Source: Nostoc sphaeroides (GTDB lineage Bacteria > Cyanobacteriota > Cyanobacteriia > Cyanobacteriales > Nostocaceae). Taken from it: DNA of 64,000 nt. The translations under genes and the position numbers were made by a program. The stretch's first letter is position 1; every line of letters begins with the position of its first letter. The stretch spans positions 2,413,501 through 2,477,500 of the forward strand of contig NZ_CP031941.1 of NCBI RefSeq assembly GCF_003443655.1, given 5' to 3'. Positions 27,532 through 35,688 of this stretch are shown here, piece after piece. Below the pieces are notes generated by a model. The model worked only from the letters and a program-made list of their open reading frames with translations. It was not told where the DNA came from and did not search any database.

Positions 27532-28112
27532 GCTGTACCTACAAAATTTAGAAGATGATGTTAAAATTTGTTCGTTTTTTGAGTATTGTCAAAATACAGT
27601 ATTTTTACTCATTCATTTACTTATATTTTCACAAATAACTTTGCTGATGATGCATAGATTTCCGTAAAAATCAAGCGGATATTACATTATCATATTAAAT
27701 ACACATAAAGCAAACGATGCCACTTTTACACTAGTAGCACCGTTCACTCCCTAGCTAGAGTAGCTATAGATGTAGGGAATAGCAGCATCGTCAGCTAGTA
27801 ATTGCAGTCAAGGCTATTTCGTTCTAGACATAAACTGCCCAGAACTAAAGTTTTGCGGCTCACAGCAGAAGTCGTCTTTAGACGACTAAAAGCCTTTATG
27901 AAAAAAGCTTTATCCTTAAAACCTCAAGCAAGTCCGCGTACCCTTACAGGGAAGCAAGCTACGCGCAGCGTCTCGTAGAGAGCGTCATTTTGAATTTTGA
28001 ATTGATTCATTAGTCGTCTTTAGAGCGTCAGGGTGAGCAAAATGGTCAGCCATTCTCCGAGCGTCAAGTCTATATCTGTAGTCAATTCGCATGTGGACAC
28101 ATTACGAGTAAC
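27532..28112. other. Intergenic region with dispersed repeats
   Basis: About 580 bp with no recognisable gene. It contains a hairpin (agtcgtctttagacgact, 27867-27884), a GC-rich dispersed sequence at about 27936-27987 (acgcgcagcgtctcgtagagagcg) and copies of 'tagtcgtctttagagcgtc' at about 28011. An early A/T-rich portion probably holds the lipoprotein promoter. Confidence 0.5.
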
Positions 28113-28811
28113 TTATCTGCTCAACCCCCCTTGGTGTTCACAATGAAAACCTCGATGCTCCCAAGCTTGCATATCTACTTCGGTAAGTCTTGTTACATTT
28201 GAGCATTGCGGTTGAATAATTTGACTTACAATCGCCCAAAATAAGCTGCGTGTTACATCTAATCCAGTTTTTGACCAAGATTCATTATTACCAGGAACAC
28301 CCAACTCCTCAACAATCTCTGTCTCTACCCAAATACCATGAGCGCCTAAGAGAATCTTTGCCATCCATAAGGCTCTGGGTAAATGGCTTGGCGAGGTAAT
28401 CAACATGACTTTATGCACTCCCCAACGTCGCAAAATTGGAATACCATAATAAAAATTTTCAAAGGTAGAATTAGCGCAGTTTTCTAACCAAACGTTTTGT
28501 AACCTTGCTAATTCCGCCTGAAAAATTAACCATATACAGGGGTCTGGGGAACCATGAGAAATTAAAATTGGCGTTTGCGGGTATTGTTTTGCTTGCCCTG
28601 CAACATAAGTTTCTCGACGAATACTGCCACCAAGCACAAAGAAGGCATCTACTGGCTGCGAAGAAGCAAAAACTAAGGTTATAGTGGTAAAAATCAGCCA
28701 AGTGCCCAAAACAAAGTACAATCCACTAGTTAGTTTTTGTAACGATTGCCACAGATTAGCAAAAAATTTTTTAATAGAAATTAACGATTTGATAGGAAAT
28801 TTACGTTTCAT
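28113..28811 (-). CDS. DUF218/YdcF-family membrane-anchored protein
   Basis: A 232-residue protein with one N-terminal membrane anchor (about residues 30-50, GLYFVLGTWLIFTTITLVFAS) and a YdcF-like alpha/beta domain: DAFFVLGGSIRRETYVAGQA, PILISHGSPDP, ENFYYGIPILRRWGVHKVMLITSPSHLPRALWMAKILL. DUF218 proteins bind or act on envelope-related ligands; the reaction is not established. It stands alone, divergent from the ctp gene. Confidence 0.85.
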   Translation of the reverse strand: MKRKFPIKSLISIKKFFANLWQSLQKLTSGLYFVLGTWLIFTTITLVFASSQPVDAFFVLGGSIRRETYVAGQAKQYPQTPILISHGSPDPCIWLIFQAELARLQNVWLENCANSTFENFYYGIPILRRWGVHKVMLITSPSHLPRALWMAKILLGAHGIWVETEIVEELGVPGNNESWSKTGLDVTRSLFWAIVSQIIQPQCSNVTRLTEVDMQAWEHRGFHCEHQGGLSR

Positions 28812-29121
28812 GACTTAGGTAATAAAAGCTGATTTAATGGCTGTCTAAAAGTGCTGCAATTCAGTGATCAAAGTGCTATCTTATAAAAGTAATGAATAAG
28901 TACAAAAATGACGCTTATCAAAGTGTCATAAGTTCAGTATAGCCTTCCCAAGAAAGCTAACAAACTGAGAAATGGTTGTTAATAATGCAGTATTTTCGGC
29001 ATCATTCAACGATAAAAATGATGAAGGGAGCAGAGCTTACGTTTGGGGTATAAAAACTTAAAAGTCTCTTGAAAGCCTGATTGCTAAACTGTCAATAACA
29101 CAATTATTCCAGCTAATATAC
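28812..29121. other. Divergent promoter region (DUF218 protein / ctp)
   Basis: About 310 bp, A/T-rich, without a gene. Promoters for both directions are expected. I could not assign specific operator sites. Confidence 0.4.
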
Positions 29122-30462
29122 ATGAACCAATCTGCGAAAAGTTACTCGCCGCTCCAAGTAGCCTTGATTGGTGGAGCGATCGCCACTACTGCTACTATAT
29201 CTTTGTTCGGCACCGCTTGGACTCGTGGTGTCCGGGCCGCTCTAGCCCTACAAGACAGCCCGAAAGTGATAGTTGACCAAGTGTGGCAACTAGTGAACCA
29301 TGAATATGTTGATGGCAAATTTAATCAACAAGATTGGCAAGCAACCAGGCAAAGCCTGTTGAGCAAAGACTATTCTTCTCGGGAAGAAGCATACACTGCC
29401 ATCCGCGAAGCTTTACAAAAGTTGGGAGATCCTTACACTCGATTCATGGATCCCAAACAATTTGAAGCCCTGACTAGCCAAACATCTGGGGAAGTCTCTG
29501 GTATTGGCATTCGGATGGAAGTGAACGAAAAAACTCAGCGCCTCACTGTTGTCGAAGCTATAGAAAATTCTCCAGCACTGAAAGCTGGGATCAAAGCAGG
29601 CGATGAAATTTTGGCAATTGACGGCAAACCCACTCTCAAAATGAAGGTGGATGATGCTTCTAAGCTAATTCGTGGCAAAGCGGGTACTCCCATCAAACTA
29701 AAGCTGGGACGGGCGGGGCAAACTGCCTTTGATTTGAAGTTAACAAGGGCAAATATTGAAGTACCAACGGTACGTTATACCCTCAGACAAGAAGGGAATC
29801 GTCGCGTTGGCTATATCCGTTTGCGGGAATTTAGCGCTCACGCCGCAGACCAAATGCAACGAGCCATCCGCGATTTGAACACTAAGAAAGTTGATTCTTA
29901 TGTCTTGGATTTGCGGGGAAATCCTGGCGGGTTGTTACAGGCGAGCATTGAAATTGCCCGGATGTGGTATAATGATGGCGGCATTGTCAAGACAGTAGAC
30001 CGTGTGGGCGGCACTGAAGAAACTAAAGCCAATCGCACTGCTCTAACAAATCGTCCTTTGGCAGTCTTAGTGGATGGGAATTCAGCTAGTGCTAGCGAAA
30101 TCCTCACAGGGGCACTCAAGGATAATAAGCGGGCGGTAGTCGTAGGTGGTCAAACCTTTGGTAAAGCCTTAGTCCAGTCAGTTCATGAACTCGCAGATGG
30201 TTCCGGCTTGGCAGTTACCATTGCCCATTACTACACCCCGGCAGGAACGGATATTAACCATAAAGGGATTGCCCCAGATATCAAGCTAGACTTGACAGAG
30301 GCACAAGAGCGGCAATTGGCTTCTAATCCAGATTTAATCGGAACTAAGAGCGATCCACAATATGCCCGGGCGATCGCAATTTTATCAAATAACAACTTTG
30401 CCCAACCGCCAGCAAATCAGCCCACTCGACCCATGAGCCGCGCCGATAGCCTAAAATTTTAG
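29122..30462 (+). CDS. C-terminal processing protease, S41 family
   Basis: Secreted or lumenal serine protease of the CtpA/B/C type, which trims C termini of exported proteins. The 446-residue protein starts with a signal anchor (about residues 12-40). It has the Ctp N-terminal region (QVWQLVNHEYVDGKFNQQDW, LGDPYTRFMDP), a PDZ domain (residues about 118-190: GIGIRMEV..., AGIKAGDEILAIDGK), and the catalytic domain with the Ser in VDGNSASASEIL and the Lys in GGQTFGKALVQ. The ATG start follows a divergent spacer. Cyanobacteria usually have three such proteases; which one this is (CtpA processes PsbA) I cannot tell from the sequence alone. Confidence 0.93.
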   Translation: MNQSAKSYSPLQVALIGGAIATTATISLFGTAWTRGVRAALALQDSPKVIVDQVWQLVNHEYVDGKFNQQDWQATRQSLLSKDYSSREEAYTAIREALQKLGDPYTRFMDPKQFEALTSQTSGEVSGIGIRMEVNEKTQRLTVVEAIENSPALKAGIKAGDEILAIDGKPTLKMKVDDASKLIRGKAGTPIKLKLGRAGQTAFDLKLTRANIEVPTVRYTLRQEGNRRVGYIRLREFSAHAADQMQRAIRDLNTKKVDSYVLDLRGNPGGLLQASIEIARMWYNDGGIVKTVDRVGGTEETKANRTALTNRPLAVLVDGNSASASEILTGALKDNKRAVVVGGQTFGKALVQSVHELADGSGLAVTIAHYYTPAGTDINHKGIAPDIKLDLTEAQERQLASNPDLIGTKSDPQYARAIAILSNNNFAQPPANQPTRPMSRADSLKF

Positions 30463-30481
30463 ATTGACGCAAATGATATAG

Positions 30482-30560
30482 TAGTATTCCCAAATCCAGA
30501 TTTTTGGAGTTCCGAAAACTGCTTGATATACCCTTCTAGGATTTTGGTTTGGGAATACTA
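30482..30560. repeat. Inverted repeat downstream of ctp
   Basis: tagtattcccaaa (30482-30494) is mirrored exactly by tttgggaatacta (30548-30560), with further imperfect pairing inside. The 79-bp unit may be a small palindromic element or a terminator hairpin between ctp and the glycosyltransferase. Confidence 0.7.
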
Positions 30561-30592
30561 GCTAGTAATCCTATCTCTAAAATCTCAGATTT

Positions 30593-31582
30593 ATGAATCA
30601 TCAGCCAGTTGATGCAACCACCGCCACCAGTTTTTTACCAATGGTGTCGGTGGTTGTTCCTATTTATAACGGTGAGGCGGATTTACCAGAATTAATCAAT
30701 TGTTTATTGTCTCAAACTTACCCGAAAGACCGGGTAGAGTACTTGTTGGTGGACAATAATAGTAGCGATCGCACTCTCACCATCCTCAAAACATCTGCCG
30801 AAAATTGCCCAATTACAATCCGCCCATTCAGCGAAAACCAAATTCAAAGCTCATACTCTGCTCGTAATACTGGGATTCGCGCCGCTACGGGTGAAATTAT
30901 CGTTTTTACCGATGCTGATTGCCGTCCACAACCACAATGGTTACATGCATTAATTCCGCCTTTTGTCAACCAAGAAGTGGTAATAGTCGCTGGTGAAATT
31001 TTGGCACTACCAGGCACAACTCTGCTAGAACAACACGCAGAGCGTCAAGAAACTTTGTCGCAAAAGCATACCCTTAACCATTCCTTTCGTCCCTATGGTC
31101 AAACGGCTAATTTAGCGATTCGACGCATTGCCTTAGAAAAAGCGGGTTTATTTCGTCCCTATCTTACCAGTGGTGGCGATGCCGATATTTGCTGGCGGAT
31201 TTTGGCCGAAAACATCGGACGTTTGGAATTTGCCCCGAATGCGATCGTTAGACACCGGCACCGCGCCACACTTAAAGAACTGCAAAGTCAATGGCGGCGC
31301 TATGGACGCTCAAATCGCTATCTGCACGAACTGCACGGTGTAGATTTGATGCGAGATATTACACTCAAAGAATGCGGTTATCGTTTGGCACGTTGGTTAG
31401 TCAAGGAAATACCAAGGGATATGAAAAAGGCTTTGGCGCAGCCCAAAGCAGGCATCGCGGGTAAAGTCACCCTTGTAGATTTATTAAATACTCCCATTGG
31501 TTTGTTCACTGCTAGGGCGCGTACTGCTGGGCAACGAAACGCCAAGTTGCCAGAAAATGCCAAGATAATTGATCGACTGTAA
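30593..31582 (+). CDS. Family 2 glycosyltransferase
   Basis: A 329-residue GT-A glycosyltransferase that would transfer a sugar from a nucleotide donor to a polysaccharide or lipid acceptor at the cytoplasmic membrane. Visible: VSVVVPIYNGEADLPELI, the VEYLLVDNNSSDRTL segment, ARNTGIRAATGEIIVFTDADCRPQPQW (DxD-like metal site), and GGDADICWRILAENIGRLEFAPNAIVRHRHR (catalytic ED/QxxRW-like region). No transmembrane segment is evident. It is preceded by ctp without other polysaccharide genes nearby, so the acceptor cannot be inferred. Confidence 0.9.
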   Translation: MNHQPVDATTATSFLPMVSVVVPIYNGEADLPELINCLLSQTYPKDRVEYLLVDNNSSDRTLTILKTSAENCPITIRPFSENQIQSSYSARNTGIRAATGEIIVFTDADCRPQPQWLHALIPPFVNQEVVIVAGEILALPGTTLLEQHAERQETLSQKHTLNHSFRPYGQTANLAIRRIALEKAGLFRPYLTSGGDADICWRILAENIGRLEFAPNAIVRHRHRATLKELQSQWRRYGRSNRYLHELHGVDLMRDITLKECGYRLARWLVKEIPRDMKKALAQPKAGIAGKVTLVDLLNTPIGLFTARARTAGQRNAKLPENAKIIDRL

Positions 31583-31620
31583 CAATTATTCTTTCGTTAA
31601 GATTACAAAAGTGAATATAT

Positions 31621-31758
31621 CTTAAGAAGTATGCTAATATTCTGGCGAAATTGCAGTTAGAGTCCGAGTTACGCAAAGCAATTGAACGCCTTGAATTTCG
31701 AGTTTATTACCAACCAATTGTTTCGCTCACCAAAGGCTCTATTTTAGGTTTTGTTAGA
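31621..31758 (+). pseudogene. Remnant of an EAL-domain (cyclic-di-GMP phosphodiesterase) gene
   Basis: The frame ILAKLQLESELRKAIERLEF continues into RVYYQPIVSLTKGSILGF, the exact beginning of an EAL domain (LxxAIERxEFxVYYQPIVSLxTGxIxGxEAL). It stops matching just where the EAL residues should follow and runs into a MITE-like sequence. No upstream GGDEF/PAS/REC part and no downstream EAL core are present, so only about 40 codons survive. Confidence 0.75.
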
Positions 31759-31761
31759 AAA

Positions 31762-31873
31762 AAGTTGGTCTTGTATTTGTTATTAGAAAAGAATCGCACA
31801 AACGCCTGCTATACAAAAGCTCTAGATTTTAGAAAAGGTAAATCTTTTCGGAGAGTGACAGAAGAGGGTTATA
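31762..31873. mobile_element. Partial MITE-like element, family X
   Basis: This segment matches the right half of the element at 40871-41086: both contain a ttggt...tgtatttgttatta segment, acaaaagctctaga, and end gagtgacagaagagggttat. The left terminal inverted repeat is missing; the truncated element abuts the EAL remnant. Confidence 0.7.
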
Positions 31874-31977
31874 GCGGTTCCCATTCAGATGGGGTACAAC
31901 ATTACATCACCAGGTGTAAGGGCACGGCACTGCCGTGCCCCTACGTGTGTACCTCATGTAAACGAGAATCGCTATAA
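31870..31977. mobile_element. MITE-like element, family Y
   Basis: About 108 bp bounded by imperfect terminal inverted repeats of about 29 bp: the left end begins tatagcggttcccattcaga and the right end, read on the other strand, begins tatagcgattctcgtttaca. At its centre lies the perfect palindrome gggcacggca-c-tgccgtgccc (31920-31940). No coding capacity. Confidence 0.65.
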
Positions 31978-32229
31978 AAATAATGCTTAACATTAACAAG
32001 CTCTCTCATTTTTCCCTTTATGGAAAAAGTGAAGGTTCAAAACCTCGCCCGAAGTCAAGCGAAAAAATCCTTGTATTCTCTTGGTAGGTTGAAACCCTCT
32101 GCCCGTTGTGTCGGGCTTAGTTTAATTGCGAATGGGCGAAAAAGCGAATTGCGAATTGATTTCATCCTTTTGTTCAATGCCTGTCAACTTTCGCTAAATT
32201 GGAAAAAGGTAAATTTAAGGGAATTTTAA
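31978..32229. other. Spacer before the response regulator gene
   Basis: About 250 bp with no credible gene; a 69-residue open frame here has the composition of noise and runs directly into the next start codon. The promoter of the response regulator should lie in the A/T-rich end (32160-32229). Confidence 0.4.
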
Positions 32230-32925
32230 ATGTCAGCACAATTGTTACTGGTGGATGATGAACCAGGGATACGGGAAGCCGTGAAAGACTATTTGCAAGA
32301 GAGCGGTTTCAGCGTTCAAGTCGCCAGTAACGCCCTTGAAGGTTGGGAATGGATGCAGATGAATACACCTGACTTAGTGATTTCTGATGTCATGATGCCT
32401 CAGGTGGATGGCTATCAGTTCCTGAAGCAACTGCGAGAAGACCCCCGCTTCCAAGCGCTACCAGTAGTATTTTTAACTGCTAAAGGCATGACAGGCGATC
32501 GCATCCAAGGATATCATGCTGGTGTCGATGCCTATTTACCCAAACCCTTCGATCCAGATGAGTTAGTGGCTATAGTCGAAAATTTGCTAGCCCGCCGCGC
32601 CGCTAAGGCTGCAACTACCGGAGATGACGTTGAAACCCCCGATCTTGCTGAACTAGCCAATCAGATTGCCCAAATTAAGGCATTATTAACTCAAAGAAAT
32701 GCCATTTCCCAATCGCCAGCCCCTTTCAAAATTGATTTGACTCCCAGAGAACAAAGTGTTTTAAATTTGGTCGCTGAAGGCTTAATGAACAAAGAAATCG
32801 CCCGTCGCTTAGAAACCAGCGTCCGCAATGTAGAAAAATACGTCAGCCGTTTATTTAGTAAAACTGGCACCAATAGCCGTACAGAGTTAGTTCGTTTCGC
32901 CCTAGAACACGGTCTTGCTAAATAG
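32230..32925 (+). CDS. rre1: NarL-type response regulator, Rre1/Ycf29-like
   Basis: A 231-residue two-component response regulator. The receiver domain occupies residues 1-125: acidic pocket DDE near residue 10, phospho-acceptor Asp in LVISDVMMPQVDGYQF (about residue 54), conserved Thr in VVFLTAKG, Lys in AYLPKPFDPDEL. A linker leads to a LuxR/NarL helix-turn-helix at about residues 165-230 (LTPREQSVLNLVAEGLMNKEIARRL, VRNVEKYVSRLFSKTG). The receiver sequence and the 'MTGDRIQGYHAGVDAYLPKPFDPDELVA' type segment fit the cyanobacterial/plastid Ycf29-Rre1 group, which responds to stress with Hik2/Hik34 in Synechocystis. The symbol rests on family resemblance, not on synteny. Confidence 0.9.
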   Translation: MSAQLLLVDDEPGIREAVKDYLQESGFSVQVASNALEGWEWMQMNTPDLVISDVMMPQVDGYQFLKQLREDPRFQALPVVFLTAKGMTGDRIQGYHAGVDAYLPKPFDPDELVAIVENLLARRAAKAATTGDDVETPDLAELANQIAQIKALLTQRNAISQSPAPFKIDLTPREQSVLNLVAEGLMNKEIARRLETSVRNVEKYVSRLFSKTGTNSRTELVRFALEHGLAK

Positions 32926-33583
32926 ACAGTTTTTGAATTGGGCATTGACCAAACAGGGGATTGGGAAAGAGGAGGCAGAAATTCTGAATTGTGAATTGTG
33001 AATTTTGAATTTTGAATTTTGAATTGATTTCTTCCCCTGCTCCCTTCTTGTGGGTAATTGGTAATAGGTAACTGGCTGCTAAACCATGACCTATTACCAG
33101 TAATAAATAAAACATAAGTATTTCAGCAAATCAGGCACTTAGCTAAAGTAAAAAGCTAAAAGTCAGGTTATTGATTTTCACTTTGACTTTTGACTTTTGA
33201 CTTTTGACTTCCCCGTTCGCGCAGCGTCCCGTAGGGAAGGGGCTGACCTTTTAGGTTTTCATTGAATTCGCGCCTGTTGTCCAATTCCCCATCTGTAAAG
33301 ACACAGGGTTTTCTTGTTCCTGCAATGTTTTGATAAAAACTCGGTAAAATGCACCCGGCTGAATTTACTTTTAGATTCTACCAGTATCCTTTGCTACAAA
33401 GTTTTTAATAGAGGAAACTGTTCCTGGGACTTTGTGCTGCTAAATAAGACTTTCATAAAGTAGAAATCACAATATTTTATTTATGAATTCTACTCACTGC
33501 TTAGTTTTTATTGCAACGGGGCTATACGATCAACATTTGATTTGATGCCCAATTCATGTTTTTTCGCTACTTAAATTACACCT
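32926..33583. other. Intergenic region with short reiterated tracts
   Basis: About 660 bp with no gene. It contains ttttgaa/ttgtgaa octamer tracts (32982-33026), a tgacttt heptamer tract (33181-33211) and the dispersed 'gttcgcgcagcgtcccgtaggga' sequence at about 33215. The A/T-rich remainder up to 33583 shows nothing recognisable. Confidence 0.5.
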
Positions 33584-33868
33584 TTAAGGCTGGGGATTTT
33601 CAGCAGCATTACGCAAGCGCATCAGCTGGCGTCGCATTTGAGGTGAGGCTTTGAACTCTGACACTTCTTGGGCTTTAACGGACGCTTGCAGCGTCTCTAG
33701 AAAGTCGTCGGAACCCTCGGTTAAGGCATCAAGTAATACCTGTAACAGTTGTTCGCGATCGCCCAATAGACTCTTTTCCTCAATCAACCGGAATTTGAGA
33801 TGGATTTCGCACTCATAAACACCTACTTCAAGATTATTAATCTGGCGTGGTAATGCTTTGGAGTTCAT
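33584..33868 (-). CDS. Small conserved-looking cyanobacterial protein of unknown function
   Basis: A 94-residue acidic protein (VGVYECEIHLKFRLIEEKSLLGDREQLLQVLLDALTEGSDDFLETLQASVKAQEV) with a beta-strand/helix pattern, no membrane segment and no motif I can name. Good codon texture, an ATG start and an isolated position support a real gene. It is flanked on both sides by long non-coding stretches. Confidence 0.65.
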   Translation of the reverse strand: MNSKALPRQINNLEVGVYECEIHLKFRLIEEKSLLGDREQLLQVLLDALTEGSDDFLETLQASVKAQEVSEFKASPQMRRQLMRLRNAAENPQP

Positions 33869-34742
33869 AGCTATTGAGATTCCTTTACTTGGTGGTCATG
33901 AGGGTAAGGAGGTAGATGTCCAGCAAAATTCTTTATATCTTCTTTGAATCCAAAGTGCTTGAATTAAGAATTTTTCTTCATCAATCACCTTTGTATTCTA
34001 TTTCAGTCTCCTGTGTTTTATTTTCAAGCTAGATTTTGATGTGATTGTGCCAGATGTAGCTTATGGTAAGCCATAACTATTATTCAGTTTTTAAGATTCT
34101 ACACAATAAAGTTTCTGTAAGAAGTTGCTCGCCCTTTTTAAAGGTTTTTACATCAACTTTATGTGAACGTCAATAACAGTTTGACTTGTTACTTTAGTTT
34201 TGGTGTTTATACGTAAGTAAAACCGCTTAATTTTTTGGAACTTATTAAAGCCAGAGGTAGATGTAGCGCTATTCAGTAAAATTACTTGATGTACGTTTTT
34301 TGCAATAGAAAATTCCGAAGAAATTGATCGTCAGAATTATTCAGGTAAAAACTTTTGTTCTCTATAAAAAAATGTACACAGATCAAATTATTCCTGCTGA
34401 GTGCTTTACCCTACTGGCTTTTAGGCTTCATGAGTAGGAAAATATTAGCAGTAGGTAAGATTAGCACACCACTTTGACTTGTTTGTATACGCCAAATAAA
34501 AAGAATCTCCCCAGTAATTTTTACAGGAAAATAATTAGACTACTGTCAGTACTAGCTACTAATTGTGTCTTCAACTCCTAACAGAAGTAGTAAGTTAATC
34601 AGTACAGGTGATATTTTTACTTATGCCCATTCAATATACCCTTTTGAAACTGTGTTCAAAGCTTGTAAATTGAGAGCATTCAAGCTTGAATATACCGTTT
34701 ACAATAATTTCAGTGTAATCCACCCAAATCTTACACCCTTTT
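33869..34742. other. Long A/T-rich intergenic region upstream of ndhM
   Basis: About 870 bp. I find no credible gene: the one + strand frame (34565-34750) begins at a non-ATG codon, has noise-like composition and overlaps the ndhM start. No repeats of the families seen elsewhere are present, which is unusual for this window; the region may hold promoters or an unannotated small RNA. Confidence 0.4.
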
Positions 34743-35102
34743 ATGGATAACCCGATGCTGCTCAAGTCCACAACCCGGCATGTCCGCATTTTTGCAGGCG
34801 AAATTGACCGGGATGGCGATCTGGTTCCGAGTGAACAGGTCTTAACGTTAGATATTGACCCAGATAACGAATTTAACTGGAATGAAGATGCGCTGCAAAA
34901 AGTTTATCGAAAATTTGATGAACTAGTAGAAGCATCTAGTGGTGCAGACCTCACAGACTATAACTTGCGTCGTGTTGGGTCAGACTTAGAGCATTATCTG
35001 CGATCGCTCCTGCAACTCGGCGAAATCAGCTACAATCTCTCTGCCCGCGTTACCAACTACAGCATGGGAGTCCCCCAAGTTGCAATTGACGACAAAAAAT
35101 AA
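34743..35102 (+). CDS. ndhM: NAD(P)H-quinone oxidoreductase subunit M
   Basis: NdhM is a peripheral subunit specific to the cyanobacterial/chloroplast NDH-1 complex, which feeds electrons from ferredoxin to plastoquinone in cyclic and respiratory flow. The 119-residue protein has the family hallmarks: STTRHVRIFAGEIDRDGDLVPSEQVLTLDIDPDNEFNWNEDALQKVY and a C-terminal YNLSARVTNYSMGVPQV. Length is as expected and the ATG follows the long A/T-rich leader. It is not in an operon. Confidence 0.95.
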   Translation: MDNPMLLKSTTRHVRIFAGEIDRDGDLVPSEQVLTLDIDPDNEFNWNEDALQKVYRKFDELVEASSGADLTDYNLRRVGSDLEHYLRSLLQLGEISYNLSARVTNYSMGVPQVAIDDKK

Positions 35103-35688
35103 CCGAATGAGTTGGTAGCGATCTGACTGAACCTTTGTGACTTTTCAGATCCATCTGGAAAAGTTCACGAAAAACCTAACCCCCTTCCCGACGCTGGAAG
35201 GGGGAAAATCAATCTGTGAAGCTTTGCGACCTCCCCAAAAAGAACCCGGAAACGAGATTACCAGATTTTTAAAGCCTCTTCATTAGTCAGCTACTTTGAG
35301 TAGTTCACTTATCTTAATTCTTAATTAAACTTAATTCTTGCTATCCTACTTATAAACTAAATAAATACCAAGATTATCTGCCTCTTGATGATGGGGTAAC
35401 TTAGCAAAAGCTTGGGGCGCAGTTATGTTTGGGTTATGCTTTGCTAACAGGGTTGGAGTTCGTTGCTTTATTGATGAAGAGTCACAGAGCAATAGAAGCT
35501 ATGATCAGGCTGTGGGGTTGACTTAGGAGCGTATTTTTGGATAAGTAAGTATTAGCACCTGCTGATATCCCCCAGCTAAAATCATCATCTAAAGTCTGGG
35601 TATGTCAAGTTTAAAAAAGATGAGCGGTCTAGATTGTCCCTAATAATGCTGTTAAAGAAATTGCCAATCGCTTCCCGGTGCGAAAACT
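35103..35688. other. Intergenic region ndhM - PP2C gene
   Basis: About 590 bp without a gene. It includes the generic 'aacccccttcccgacgctggaaggggg' hairpin (about 35179-35207), plausibly the ndhM terminator or a dispersed element, and 'aacttaattctt' repeats near 35320. Nothing else was recognised. Confidence 0.45.

Noticed and set aside
32020..32229. 69-codon + strand frame before the response regulator
   Set aside because: No protein-like composition or ribosome-binding site; ends at the next start codon by chance.
34565..34750. 61-codon + strand frame before ndhM
   Set aside because: Begins at a non-ATG codon, noise-like composition and overlaps the ndhM start.
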